In this document: piece after piece, positions 1 to 8,606 of the stretch
Numbering within the stretch: position 1 is the stretch's first letter
Layout of the letters: each line of letters opens with the position of its first letter
Assembly: GCA_903928895.1 (NCBI GenBank)
Contig: CAIYSR010000043.1
Coordinates: 116,647 to 180,646 of the forward strand
Length of the DNA stretch: 64,000 nucleotides
Direction: 5' to 3'
Source: an uncultured Rhodospirillales bacterium
Lineage (GTDB): Bacteria > Pseudomonadota > Alphaproteobacteria > Acetobacterales > Acetobacteraceae
Program-made: the position numbers and the translations under genes
Notes under the pieces: model-generated
What the model was told of the DNA's origin: nothing
Databases searched by the model: none
The model's input: the letters and a program-made list of their open reading frames with translations, nothing else

Positions 1-798
1 GCCCGGCCGGGCAAGCGTTCCGGTGCCTGGATGAGCAGTTTCCGCGACCAGCGCGGGCTCGACGGGGCGGTATCGCCGATCATCATCAACAACAACAATT
101 TCGCCCGGGGCACGCCGACGCTGCTCAGCTACGACGACGCCGAGACGTTGTTCCATGAATTCGGCCATGCGCTGCATGGGTTGTTGAGCAAGGTGCATTA
201 CCCGTCGCAATCCGGCACCTCGGTGCGGCGCGATTTCGTCGAGTTTCCGTCGCAGATCTATGAGCACTGGCTGGCGGTGCCGGCGACGTTGCAGCGCTAT
301 GCGCGGCATCATGAGACCGGCGAGGCGTTGCCGAAGGCGCTGATGGAGCGGCTGCTCGCGGCACAGACGTTCAACCAGGGGTTCGCGACGGTGGAATATA
401 CCGCCTCGGCCATTCTCGACATGGCGCTGCATGCGCACCCGGACCCGGCCGGCATGGATGTGGCGGCGTTCGAGGCCGAGGTGCTGACACGGATCGGGAT
501 GCCCGACGCGATCGGCGCGCGGCATCGGCCGCCGCATTTCCAACATTTGTTCGCCGGCTCCGGCTATGCCGCGGGCTACTACTCCTACCTTTGGGCCGAA
601 GTGCTCGATGCCGACGGCTTCGGCGCGTTCGAGGCGGCTGGGGATCCATTCGATCCGGCGGTGGCGGCGCGGCTGCGGGCGATCCTGGAGGCGGGGGACA
701 CCAAGGACCCGATGGAACTCTACGTGGCGTTCCGCGGCGAAGCCCCGAGCACCGAGGCGCTGCTGCGCCATCGCGGGCTGGTGGCGCTGGGGACGTAG
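1..798 (+). CDS. M3 family oligopeptidase (peptidyl-dipeptidase Dcp-like), 3' part only
   Basis: Zinc metallopeptidase of the thimet oligopeptidase/Dcp family, which trims short peptides in the cytoplasm or periplasm. The reading frame is open from the first base of the window, so the N-terminal part lies outside; the ATG at 31 is internal. The sequence KRSGAWMSS near the beginning is typical of the family just before the catalytic domain. The zinc motif HEFGH is encoded at 154-168 and a downstream VEFPSQ supplies the likely third ligand glutamate. About 265 residues of a protein usually near 680 residues are visible. It ends 70 bases before fgd; a 6-bp hairpin (806-822) lies between them. 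Dcp, PrlC/OpdA and related members cannot be separated from this fragment. Confidence 0.9.
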   Translation, partial: ARPGKRSGAWMSSFRDQRGLDGAVSPIIINNNNFARGTPTLLSYDDAETLFHEFGHALHGLLSKVHYPSQSGTSVRRDFVEFPSQIYEHWLAVPATLQRYARHHETGEALPKALMERLLAAQTFNQGFATVEYTASAILDMALHAHPDPAGMDVAAFEAEVLTRIGMPDAIGARHRPPHFQHLFAGSGYAAGYYSYLWAEVLDADGFGAFEAAGDPFDPAVAARLRAILEAGDTKDPMELYVAFRGEAPSTEALLRHRGLVALGT

Positions 799-868
799 CA
801 CCAACGGGTGTGGGTGACACCCCGGGCGGGTGCGGGTAACGTCGGGCAAACGCCATGAGGGATCGCAC

Positions 869-1870
869 GTGCTCAAGCTCGGATACAAGGCTTCCGCCGA
901 ACAATTCGCGCCGCGCCCGTTGTTGGAGTTTGGGGTGCTGGCGGAGCAGTCGGGGTTCGACAGCGTGTTCATCTCGGACCATTTCCAGCCGTGGAAGCAT
1001 ACCGACGGGCATGCGCCGTTCTCGCTGGCGTGGCTGGGCGCGCTGGGGGCGCGGACGGAGCGGGTGGTGATGGGGACCTCGGTGCTGACGCCGACGTTCC
1101 GTTATCACCCCTCGATTGTGGCGCAGGCGTTCGGCACGCTGGGCTCGATGTTTCCGGGCCGTGTGGTGCTGGGGATCGGCACCGGCGAGGGGCTCAACGA
1201 GGTGCCCTCCACCGGGCAGGCGTGGCCCGAGTTCAAGGAGCGGTTCGCCCGGATGCGCGAAAGCGTGACCCTGATGCGGCGGTTGTGGAGCGAGGATCGG
1301 CTGACCTTCGAGGGCCAGTACTACCGGACTGAGAACGCGACCATCTACGACAAGCCGGAGCAGATGGTGCCGATCTACGTCGCCGGCGCCGGGGCGATGG
1401 TGGCGAAGTATGCGGGGCGGATGGGCAACGGGTTCATCTGCACCTCGGGCAAGGCGCCGACGCTTTACACCGAGACGCTGCTGCCGAATGTCGAACTTGG
1501 GCGAGCCGAGAGCAAAATCGCCGGCGACTATGACCGCATGATCGAGGTGAAGGTCTCCTTCGACACCGACAAGGACCGGGCCTTTGCGGATACGCGGCAT
1601 TGGGCGGCGCTGGCGCTGACGGCGGAGGAGAAAATGTCCGTCGAGGACCCGGCCGAGATGGAGCGGCTGGCCGATGCGCTGCCGGTCGAACGGGCGGCGA
1701 GCCGGTGGATCGTGTCGAATGACGCGGACGAGCATGTCGAGCGGATCGGGTATTACGTGGGGCTCGGGTTCAACCATTTGGTGTTCCATGCGCCGGGGCC
1801 GGACCAGGCACGCTTCATGCGGCTGTATGCGGAGCATGTGATGCCGAAGCTGCGCGCGAAGTTCGGCTGA
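869..1870 (+). CDS. fgd: F420-dependent glucose-6-phosphate dehydrogenase homologue
   Basis: LLM-class flavin/deazaflavin oxidoreductase, 333 residues, expected to oxidise glucose 6-phosphate to 6-phosphogluconolactone while reducing F420. I recall the Mycobacterium tuberculosis Fgd1 sequence well enough to align it by eye: the N-terminus [13 protein letters not shown] and the block SDHFQPW are shared. Residues equivalent to Fgd1 Glu13, His40, Trp44 and Glu109 are E11, H38, W42 and E107 here, and the phosphate-binding Lys198, Lys259 and Arg283 are matched by the K in TSGK, the K in LTAEEK and the R in SRWIV. The GTG at 869 was chosen because GAGG at 856-859 is well spaced and the protein then begins like Fgd1; an in-frame start at 830 would add 13 unrelated residues. 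It sits 3 bases before cofE, so it is probably co-transcribed with F420 synthesis. Confidence 0.9.
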   Translation: MLKLGYKASAEQFAPRPLLEFGVLAEQSGFDSVFISDHFQPWKHTDGHAPFSLAWLGALGARTERVVMGTSVLTPTFRYHPSIVAQAFGTLGSMFPGRVVLGIGTGEGLNEVPSTGQAWPEFKERFARMRESVTLMRRLWSEDRLTFEGQYYRTENATIYDKPEQMVPIYVAGAGAMVAKYAGRMGNGFICTSGKAPTLYTETLLPNVELGRAESKIAGDYDRMIEVKVSFDTDKDRAFADTRHWAALALTAEEKMSVEDPAEMERLADALPVERAASRWIVSNDADEHVERIGYYVGLGFNHLVFHAPGPDQARFMRLYAEHVMPKLRAKFG

Positions 1871-1873
1871 GCG

Positions 1874-2629
1874 ATGGCCGCGACCGCGCTGAGCCTGCGG
1901 GCGATCCCGGGGCTGCCGATGTTCGCGCCGGGGGATGATCTGGCGGTGATCCTCGGCGACGCGCTGGCGGGGCAGCCGCCGCGGGACGGCGATGTGCTGG
2001 TGCTGGCGCAGAAGATCGTCAGCAAGGCCGAGGGGCGGATCGTGGATATCGAGACGGTGACGGCCTCGGCGCGGGCGATCGAACTGGCCGGGCAGATCGG
2101 CAAGGACCCGCGGGTGGTGGAGGTGATCCTGGGCGAGGCCGTGCGGGTGGTGCGGGCCCGGCCGAACCTGTTGATTGTCGAGCACAAGCGCGGTTGGGTG
2201 ATGGCCAATGCCGGGGTCGATCAGTCGAATGTCGGCGGGACCGGGCGGCTGTTGCTGTTGCCGGAAGAACCGGATGCCTCGGCAGAGGCGTTGCGGGCAG
2301 CGCTGTCGGCACGGTTCGGAGTGCGGCTCGGCGTCGTGATCAACGACAGTTTCGGACGCGCCTGGCGGCGCGGAACGGCGGGGATTGCCATTGGGGCTGC
2401 GGGGCTGCCGGCGCTGGTCGATCTGCGCGGGCAGCCGGATTTGTTCGGGCGTATCCTGGAGGTCTCGATCATCGGTTATGCCGATGAGATCGCGGCCGCG
2501 GCGTCGCTGCTGATGGGGCAGGCGGGCGAGGGGCAGCCGGCGGTGCTGGTAAGCGGGCTGGCGTGGACGGCACCCGAAGGGTCGGCGTCCGACCTCGTCA
2601 GGCCCGCGAGCGAGGATTTGTTCCGGTGA
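1874..2629 (+). CDS. cofE: Coenzyme F420-0:L-glutamate ligase
   Basis: CofE adds the first glutamates to F420-0 in a GTP-dependent reaction, the last step of coenzyme F420 maturation in the cytoplasm. The 251-residue protein has the family blocks: an N-terminal [21 protein letters not shown] segment (about residues 36-56), NAGVDQSNV (about 113-121) and [11 protein letters not shown] (about 156-166), which contribute metal and GTP contacts in the family. It is the free-standing form, about the length of archaeal CofE, not the two-domain mycobacterial FbiB. The ATG follows the fgd stop by three bases with no strong Shine-Dalgarno, which suggests translational coupling. The end overlaps cofD by four bases (GTGA). 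Confidence 0.92.
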   Translation: MAATALSLRAIPGLPMFAPGDDLAVILGDALAGQPPRDGDVLVLAQKIVSKAEGRIVDIETVTASARAIELAGQIGKDPRVVEVILGEAVRVVRARPNLLIVEHKRGWVMANAGVDQSNVGGTGRLLLLPEEPDASAEALRAALSARFGVRLGVVINDSFGRAWRRGTAGIAIGAAGLPALVDLRGQPDLFGRILEVSIIGYADEIAAAASLLMGQAGEGQPAVLVSGLAWTAPEGSASDLVRPASEDLFR

Positions 2630-3552
2630 GCCGGGACCTTGTGGTCGCTCTGTCCGGGGGGATCGGGGGCGCGAAACTGGCGTTGGGGCTGAGCCATGTC
2701 GTGGCGCCGGAGGACCTGCTGATCGTGGCGAACACGGGGGATGATTTCGAGCATCTGGGGCTGTCGGTCTCGCCGGATATCGACACGCTGACCTACACGC
2801 TGGCGGGGCTGGACAACCAGGTGCTGGGCTGGGGGCGGCGGGACGAGACGTGGAGCTTCATGGAGACGTTGGAGAGTCTCGGCGGGCCGACCTGGTTCCG
2901 GCTCGGCGACCGCGATCTGGCGTTGCATGTGGAGCGGACGCGGCGATTGCGGGGCGGGGAGACGCTGTCGGCGATCACGGCGGATGTGGCGCGGCGCTGG
3001 GGGGTCGGACCGCGGATCGTGCCGATGAGCGATGATGCGGTGCGCACGCGCGTGTTGAGCGATGGCGGCTGGATCGATTTCCAGGACTATTTCGTCGGCC
3101 AGCAGTGCCGGCCGGTGGTACGGGAGCTGGCGTTCGCGGGGGCCGAGGCGGCGGTGGCACATCCCGACGTGCTGGCTGCCTTGGCCAGTCCGGGGTTGAA
3201 GGCGGTGGTGATCTGCCCATCCAACCCGTTCATCTCGGTGGAACCGATCCTGGCGGTGCCGGGGATCAGGGCGGCGATTGCGGGATGCGGGGTGCCGGTG
3301 ATCGCGATTTCGCCGATCATCGGGGGCAAGGCGGTGAAGGGGCCGACGGCGAAGATGATGGGGGAGCTGGGTCTCGAGGTGAGCGCGGCGGGGGTGGCAG
3401 CGCGGTACGGGTCGCTGATTTCGCATTATATGTTGGATCATGAGGACGCTGGCGCCGTGGTGGCGCAGCGGGCATGCCAGGCACCAACGCTGATGCGGAC
3501 GCTCCAAGACAAGATCGCGCTGGCCCGGGCCGTTTTGGCCGCGGTCGCCTGA
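2626..3552 (+). CDS. cofD: 2-phospho-L-lactate transferase CofD (FbiA-type)
   Basis: CofD transfers a phospholactyl, phosphoenolpyruvyl or phosphoglyceryl group from the GDP-activated donor to the deazaflavin Fo, giving F420-0 or its dehydro form. The 308-residue protein begins with the nucleotide-binding LSGGIGGAK, followed by ANTGDDFEHLGL and SPDIDTLTYTLAG, all hallmarks of the family. The start is the GTG at 2626, which overlaps the cofE stop in a GTGA junction; an upstream in-frame ATG at 2563 lies deep within cofE and is unlikely. The donor cannot be read from sequence. The guanylyltransferase CofC and the Fo synthase CofG/CofH are not in this window and must be encoded elsewhere if the pathway is complete. 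Confidence 0.92.
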   Translation: MSRDLVVALSGGIGGAKLALGLSHVVAPEDLLIVANTGDDFEHLGLSVSPDIDTLTYTLAGLDNQVLGWGRRDETWSFMETLESLGGPTWFRLGDRDLALHVERTRRLRGGETLSAITADVARRWGVGPRIVPMSDDAVRTRVLSDGGWIDFQDYFVGQQCRPVVRELAFAGAEAAVAHPDVLAALASPGLKAVVICPSNPFISVEPILAVPGIRAAIAGCGVPVIAISPIIGGKAVKGPTAKMMGELGLEVSAAGVAARYGSLISHYMLDHEDAGAVVAQRACQAPTLMRTLQDKIALARAVLAAVA

Positions 3553-3567
3553 ATCAGGGAGAGACGC

Positions 3568-4368
3568 ATGCGCTTCGACGGCAAGATTCTGCTGGTGACC
3601 GGCGCCGGCTCAGGCATCGGGCGGGCGATGGCGACGGGGTTTGCGGCCCGCGGCGGGCGGGTCGCGGCGGCGGATGTGAACGCGGCCAACCTGGCGACGC
3701 TGGCCGAGGAGATCGCCGCGTCCGGAGGAGTGGTCCAGACCATCGTCTCCGATCTCAGCCTGCCGGCGGCGGCGGACGGCATGATCGCCCAGGCGATGGA
3801 TCGGTTCGGCCGGATCGACGTGCTGCACAACAACGCCTTCGGCTTGCCGCCTGACCTGCAGCGCGGGCGGCTGGCAAAGGTTGGGGATATCGTTGACGAG
3901 GTGTGGGACTACACGATGCAGGTCGGGCTGACCGCGCTCATGCAGGCCACGCGGCGGGTGATCCCGATCATGCTGGCGCAGGGCGGCGGGTCGATCGTGA
4001 ATACCGCATCGATTTCCGGGCAGTTCGGGGATTTCGGGATCGGCGCCTACAACGCGATGAAGGCGGCAGTGATCAATTTCACCAAGACGACGGCGATCGA
4101 ATATGCGTCCGACAACATCAGGTGCAACTGTATCTGCCCTGGCATGATCGAGACCGCGTTGTTTCGCAATTCGATGAAGATTCCGGGGTTCACCGATGCG
4201 GCGCTGGCGGCCGTGCCGGCGGGGCGGCTGGGGCAGCCGGAGGAGATGGCCAATGTGGCGATGTTCCTGGCGTCGGACCTTGCGTCCTACGTGACCGGGG
4301 CCGCCTTTGTCGCCGATGGGGGGTTGACCGCGCAGACCGGGGTGCCGACGCGGTTCCGGAACGGCTAG
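3568..4368 (+). CDS. Short-chain dehydrogenase/reductase (SDR) family oxidoreductase
   Basis: Classical SDR of 266 residues. It carries the dinucleotide-binding TGAGSGIG motif at residues 11-18, an NNA segment near 88-90, and the catalytic set S148, Y161 and K165 (YNAMK). The C-terminal half has the usual CPGMIET and LGQPEEMANVAMFLASDLASYVTG blocks followed by a VADGG motif, as in 3-ketoacyl-ACP reductase-like and sugar or alcohol dehydrogenases. The substrate cannot be inferred. It begins 15 bases after cofD behind a GGGAGAG ribosome binding site, so it is likely the fourth gene of the F420 operon, but SDRs normally use NAD(P)H and nothing shows a direct F420 link. It converges tail to tail with the CorA-like gene, one base apart. 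Confidence 0.88.
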   Translation: MRFDGKILLVTGAGSGIGRAMATGFAARGGRVAAADVNAANLATLAEEIAASGGVVQTIVSDLSLPAAADGMIAQAMDRFGRIDVLHNNAFGLPPDLQRGRLAKVGDIVDEVWDYTMQVGLTALMQATRRVIPIMLAQGGGSIVNTASISGQFGDFGIGAYNAMKAAVINFTKTTAIEYASDNIRCNCICPGMIETALFRNSMKIPGFTDAALAAVPAGRLGQPEEMANVAMFLASDLASYVTGAAFVADGGLTAQTGVPTRFRNG

Positions 4369-4369
4369 G

Positions 4370-5392
4370 TCAGACCAGCTTCATCCGCCGCAGCACGAAC
4401 AGACCGGTCAGCACCGAACCGATCAGCAGGACGACGGTGAAGACGAAGGCCCAGGGCTGGTCCTTGAACGGCAGGCCTTCAACGTTCATGCCGTAGATGC
4501 CGGAGACCAAAGTGGGCGGCATCAGCAGGGTGGCGACCACGGAGAGCATCGTCAGGCGGTTGTTGGTCTGGTCGGCCTGGCGGGCGGAGAGTTCGTCCTG
4601 CAAGGCGTGGGCGCGTTCCTGGAGGGATTGCAGGTCGGCGCACAAGCTTTCGACGCGCCGGGCCATGGCTTCGCAGTCCTGCGCGGCGTCATCGTTGAAC
4701 CAGGCGGGGCGGTCTTCGAGGAGGTGACGCAGCATGGCGCGCAGCGGTACTGCCTGCCGGTGCAGGCGTACGGCGCTGCGGCGGACCAGGCCGAGGGCTT
4801 CGTAGTCACCGGCCTCCTTGGCATCGAGCAGACCGTCTTCGACGTCATCGAGCGCGTCGGCGTATTGCCGCATCAGGGCGGTCATCGCGGCGGCGAAGGC
4901 GTGGATGATGGCGTGGAACAGATCGGCGACGCCGTGGAGGCGCTTGCCGCCCTGGATCGCGTTCTGCATCGAGTTCAGGGTGAGCAGCGGGCGGCGGCGG
5001 GCGGAGATGAACAAATGCGGCGCCATGCAGAAGTGCCAGCGCACCATCTGACGCACCTCGATGGTGTCGGCGCGCTCGAAATCGGCCACGACGCCGGCCA
5101 CCGCGTGATCGTAGGTGCCGATGCGCTGGTGGTCGTCGGTGCTGAGCAGGACTTCCACCGCGTCGGGCGGGAGCATCGGCAGGCTGCTGATGGCGGCGTG
5201 GGCGCGGGTATCGGTGAGATCGAAATGCAGCCAGATCCAGCTGTCCTGGCGCTCGATGGCGGTGCGCAGGGCGGCGCCCTTGAGTTCCTCGGCATCGCCG
5301 CTTTCGGAGAAGCGGTAGCCCCAGACAACTGATTCGAGCGGATCCATGGATGGGGCTTTCTGGCTGTGGCGGGACAAGTCGATTTCGGTCAT
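4370..5392 (-). CDS. CorA/ZntB family divalent cation transporter
   Basis: Inner-membrane metal transporter of the CorA superfamily, 340 residues. The long cytoplasmic N-terminal domain with a helical funnel ends in two transmembrane segments. The pore signature YGMN is at about residues 300-303 and is followed by VEGLPF; together with the GLPF-type loop this resembles ZntB-like proteins (zinc transport) more than magnesium CorA, though the two are hard to separate. The ATG at 5392 has GGAGAG about eight bases upstream; an internal ATG at 5347 has no clear ribosome binding site. The gene is divergent from the amidohydrolase and shares a 147-base upstream region with it. Confidence 0.88.
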   Translation of the reverse strand: MTEIDLSRHSQKAPSMDPLESVVWGYRFSESGDAEELKGAALRTAIERQDSWIWLHFDLTDTRAHAAISSLPMLPPDAVEVLLSTDDHQRIGTYDHAVAGVVADFERADTIEVRQMVRWHFCMAPHLFISARRRPLLTLNSMQNAIQGGKRLHGVADLFHAIIHAFAAAMTALMRQYADALDDVEDGLLDAKEAGDYEALGLVRRSAVRLHRQAVPLRAMLRHLLEDRPAWFNDDAAQDCEAMARRVESLCADLQSLQERAHALQDELSARQADQTNNRLTMLSVVATLLMPPTLVSGIYGMNVEGLPFKDQPWAFVFTVVLLIGSVLTGLFVLRRMKLV

Positions 5393-5539
5393 CGAGGCTC
5401 TCCGATATCCGGGGCGGTCGGCTTGGGCAATGTTGTGTAACGCGCCGGGCCATGCTGTGCCAACACTCCCCGCAACGGGTTGCCCCTGGCGGCGCGGGGC
5501 GCGGCTTGGCACATTCCGGTGATTGCACAGGAGAAGCAG

Positions 5540-6736
5540 ATGGGACTCGCGGCCGGACCTGAGACGCAGCGGGGCAAGCTGGTTATTTTCAACATCGGCC
5601 TGATGCTGTCGGGCGATCTCAATGCGCCGCTCCTCGATGCCGACACGGTGGTTGCCGAGCATGGGCGGATTGTGGCGGTGGGGCAGGCGAAGATGTGCGA
5701 CACGGGCGAGGCGGCGGTGCGGATTGATGCCAAGGGCTGCGCGCTGGCGCCGGGTTTGATCGACAGCCATGTGCATCCGGTGTTTGGCGACTGGACGCCG
5801 CGGCAGGGGCAGGTCGGGTGGATCGACAGTTGCCTCAATGGCGGCGTGACGACGATGATTTCGGCAGGCGAGGTGCATCTGCCCGGGCGGCCGCGGGACA
5901 TCATCGGGCTCAAGGCGCTCGCGATCACGGCGCAGCGGGCCTACACCAATTTCCGACCCGGGGGGGTGAAGGTGCTGGCCGGTGCGCCGGTGATCGAGAA
6001 GGGGATGGTCGAGAGCGATTTCGTCGAGCTGGCGGCGGCGGGGGTGAAGCTACTTGGCGAGGTCGGGCTGGGGACGGTGAAGGCGGGGTACGAGGCGAAG
6101 GAAATGGTAGCCTGGGCGCGCAAGGCGGGGATCCAGTCGACCATCCATACCGGCGGCCCGTCGGTGCCGGGATCGGGCTATATCGACGCGGACACGGTGC
6201 TGGAGGCAGACGCCGATATCATCGGGCACATCAATGGCGGACATACGGCGCTGCCGCTGTCGCAGATCAGGTGTTTGTGCGAGGGCTGCGGGCGGGGCAT
6301 CGAGATCGTGCACAACGGCAACGAGCTGGCGGGGCTGACCGCGCTGCGGTTTGCCCGCGAGCTGGGGCAGCTCGACCGGGTGATCCTGGGGACGGATAGT
6401 CCGGCGGGCTCAGGGGTGCAGCCGCTTGGCATTTTGCGAATGATCGCGCTCCTGGCGTCGCTCGGGGATACGCCGGCCGAGATCGCGTTTTGTCTGGCGA
6501 CGGGGAATACGGCACGGCAGCGCAAGCTCGATTGCGGGTTGATCGAGGTCGGGCGGGCGGCGGATTTCGTTTTGATGGACCGGGCGCAGCATTCCGCGGG
6601 GGCGGACCTCCTGGACAGCGTGCGCAAAGGCGATCTGCCCGGCATCGGCATGGTGGTGATCGACGGGATCGTGCGCTGTGGTCGCTCCCGCAACACTCCC
6701 CCGGCCGATCGCATTCCCGAGATCCTTAACGGGTGA
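5540..6736 (+). CDS. Amidohydrolase family protein, enamidase-like
   Basis: Metal-dependent hydrolase of the amidohydrolase superfamily, 398 residues, close in length to the enamidase of nicotinate fermentation (about 385 residues). The metal-binding HxH is H77/H79 in GLIDSHVHP; later candidate ligands are the H in STIHTGG, the H residues in HINGGHT and the D in LGTDSPAGSG. The overall motif order matches enamidase, which hydrolyses a cyclic enamide. No other nicotinate-pathway gene is nearby, so the true substrate (another cyclic amide or imide) is unknown. AGGAG at 5529-5533 sets the start at 5540 over the earlier ATG at 5480. It is followed by a hairpin repeat that may act as terminator. 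Confidence 0.8.
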   Translation: MGLAAGPETQRGKLVIFNIGLMLSGDLNAPLLDADTVVAEHGRIVAVGQAKMCDTGEAAVRIDAKGCALAPGLIDSHVHPVFGDWTPRQGQVGWIDSCLNGGVTTMISAGEVHLPGRPRDIIGLKALAITAQRAYTNFRPGGVKVLAGAPVIEKGMVESDFVELAAAGVKLLGEVGLGTVKAGYEAKEMVAWARKAGIQSTIHTGGPSVPGSGYIDADTVLEADADIIGHINGGHTALPLSQIRCLCEGCGRGIEIVHNGNELAGLTALRFARELGQLDRVILGTDSPAGSGVQPLGILRMIALLASLGDTPAEIAFCLATGNTARQRKLDCGLIEVGRAADFVLMDRAQHSAGADLLDSVRKGDLPGIGMVVIDGIVRCGRSRNTPPADRIPEILNG

Positions 6737-6785
6737 AAGTTTTTGGCTCCCTTTTTCCAAAAAGGGAGTGCTGCCTTTTCTTGAA
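6736..6785 (+). repeat. Hairpin repeat with T-run/A-run arms, copy 1; possible terminator
   Basis: A near-perfect inverted repeat with 10-base arms (CTCCCTTTTT at 6747-6756 and AAAAAGGGAG at 6759-6768) flanked by AAAGTTTTT on the left and GTGCTGCCTTTTC on the right. A very similar element lies reversed at 56075-56118, so this is a dispersed family. It follows the amidohydrolase stop immediately and could terminate its transcript. From memory, such elements are common between genes in Acetobacteraceae. Confidence 0.65.
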
Positions 6786-6868
6786 AACCAGAAGACCCTC
6801 CATTTGGCTCTGCTGTTCCCCGCTGAATTGGACTTGGCGCCAGACCAACGGGGGCAGAGGATAGCGGC

Positions 6869-7564
6869 ATGAGCGAGAACCCCATCGGCCCCATCGTCGA
6901 CACGACCCCCCGCCCCCTCCCCGCCCGCGTCAAGCTGCGCGGCCGATATGTGGAGCTCGAACCGCTGCATGTCCGCCACGCCGCGGAGTTGTGGCGGGCG
7001 GCACGCACCGGAGATCCCAAGGCCGATGCAAGCTGGACCTACATGGGTTATGGCCCGTTCCCGACCGAGGAGGCGATGGGCAAGTTCGTCGCCGATTTCG
7101 CTTCCACCCATGACCCGATGGCCTGGGCGATCCGGCCGGTGGCGACGGGGGTGGTGACGGGATGGCTGACGCTGATGGAGATACAGCCGAAGAACGCGGC
7201 GATCGAGCTCGGCAATATCTGGTTCGGCCCTGAGATGCAGCGCACGCGGGCGGCAACGGAGGCGATGTTTTTGCTGCTGAAGCTGGCGGCGGACGATCTG
7301 GGGTATCGGCGCCTGGTGTGGAAATGCAATGCGCTGAACGCGCCGAGCAAGCGGGCGGCCGATCGCCTGGGGTTCACCTATGAGGGTCGGCACCGCGCGC
7401 ATCTGATCGTGAAGGGGCGGTTGCGGGAGACCGATTGGTATTCGATCGTGGACCACGAGTGGCCGGTCTGCCGCGATGCGATGCTGGCGTGGCTCGATCC
7501 GTCCAATTTCGGGCCGGACGGGACGGCGCTGAAGGGGATGGCGGAGTTGCGGGCGGCGCTTTAA
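6869..7564 (+). CDS. GNAT family N-acetyltransferase (RimJ/RimL-like)
   Basis: Acetyl-CoA-dependent N-acetyltransferase of 231 residues. It has the layout of the RimJ/RimL branch: an N-terminal LRGRYVELEPL strand, the central ELGNIWFGPEMQRTRAATEA region that corresponds to the acetyl-CoA-binding motif A, and the C-terminal NAPSKRAADRLGFTYEG block. RimL-type enzymes modify protein N-termini or small amines; the substrate here is not known. The gene stands alone between the hairpin repeat and the polysaccharide genes. The ATG at 6869 is the first in the frame; only a weak GAGG-like site precedes it. Confidence 0.85.
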   Translation: MSENPIGPIVDTTPRPLPARVKLRGRYVELEPLHVRHAAELWRAARTGDPKADASWTYMGYGPFPTEEAMGKFVADFASTHDPMAWAIRPVATGVVTGWLTLMEIQPKNAAIELGNIWFGPEMQRTRAATEAMFLLLKLAADDLGYRRLVWKCNALNAPSKRAADRLGFTYEGRHRAHLIVKGRLRETDWYSIVDHEWPVCRDAMLAWLDPSNFGPDGTALKGMAELRAAL

Positions 7565-7658
7565 GGGCCGACCGTCGCATTCTGCGAGGCTTCTTGCAGG
7601 CACGTGATTTGCGAGAGCCCTCGCGCACAGTTCACGCGGCCCGCAAACGGAGAACCCC

Positions 7659-8588
7659 ATGTCCCGCATTCTCGTCACCGGCGGCGCCGGCTTCATCGGT
7701 TCGCACCTCGTCGACGCCCTGCTTGTTTCCGGCAATGCCGTGACCGTGGTCGACGATCTCTCCACCGGACACCGCCGCAATGTCGATCCCCGTGCCCGCC
7801 TCATCGTCGGCGACGTGGCCGATTCGGTGCTGATGCGCGCGGCCATGGCCGAGGCCGACGCCTGCTTCCACCTCGCCGCCATCGCCTCCGTCGCGCGCGG
7901 CAATACCGACTGGGTCGGTACCAACCGCACCAACCTGGTCGGCACCATCACCGTCTTCGATGCCGCTCGCGCCGCCGGGTGCATCCCCGTGGTCTACGCC
8001 TCGTCCGCCGCCGTCTATGGCAAGCAGGAGGATGCGCCGCTGCATGAGAACCTGATGCCCGCGCCGATGTCGGCCTATGGTGCCGACAAGCTCGGCTGCG
8101 AACTGCACGGTGCGGTCGCCTGGGGCGTGCACGCGGTGCCGACCTGCGGTTTCCGCTTCTTCAACGTCTATGGGCCCCGGCAGGACCCAAAATCGCCCTA
8201 CTCCGGCGTGATCTCGATTTTCGCGGACCGGATCACCCACGGCGCCGCCATCACGATCGATGGCGATGGCAGCCAGACACGCGATTTCATCTACGTTGCC
8301 GATATTGTCCGCCATCTCGTCGCCGGCATGGACCTGCTCCGGCGCGCGCCTGGTGCGGTCGTGTTCAACGCCTGCACCGGCAAGGCCACGTCCATCCGAG
8401 AACTGGCGGAAACCATCGCCGAAGCCGCTCATCAGACGCCCAACCTCGCTTTCGGCCCGCCGCGTCCGGGCGATATCCGCAACTCCCTCGGCAACCCCAA
8501 TCGGGCCATCGCCGGGCTCGGCATCAAAGCGGAAGCCCCGCTCTTGGCCGGGCTGACCACGACGCTCGAAAGCCTGCAAATGGCATGA
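7659..8588 (+). CDS. NAD-dependent epimerase/dehydratase (UDP-glucose 4-epimerase-like)
   Basis: Extended SDR of 309 residues acting on nucleotide sugars. It has GGAGFIG at residues 8-14 for NAD binding, VVDDLSTGHRRNV typical of GalE-like enzymes, the YASSAAVYG strand and the catalytic YGADK motif, followed by FRFFNVYGPRQDP and DFIYVADIV. These features place it among UDP-glucose/UDP-N-acetylglucosamine 4-epimerases (WbpP/GalE-like), supplying an activated sugar for the adjacent glycosyltransferases. A CGGAGAACCCC site precedes the ATG. It begins a block in which plus-strand codons end preferentially in C, unlike the genes before 7.6 kb. Confidence 0.88.
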   Translation: MSRILVTGGAGFIGSHLVDALLVSGNAVTVVDDLSTGHRRNVDPRARLIVGDVADSVLMRAAMAEADACFHLAAIASVARGNTDWVGTNRTNLVGTITVFDAARAAGCIPVVYASSAAVYGKQEDAPLHENLMPAPMSAYGADKLGCELHGAVAWGVHAVPTCGFRFFNVYGPRQDPKSPYSGVISIFADRITHGAAITIDGDGSQTRDFIYVADIVRHLVAGMDLLRRAPGAVVFNACTGKATSIRELAETIAEAAHQTPNLAFGPPRPGDIRNSLGNPNRAIAGLGIKAEAPLLAGLTTTLESLQMA

Positions 8589-8606
8589 GCGGCGAGAACG
8601 CCTCGT

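Noticed and set aside
806..822. Hairpin before fgd as a riboswitch or terminator
   Set aside because: Only six pairs and no T-run; too weak to call.
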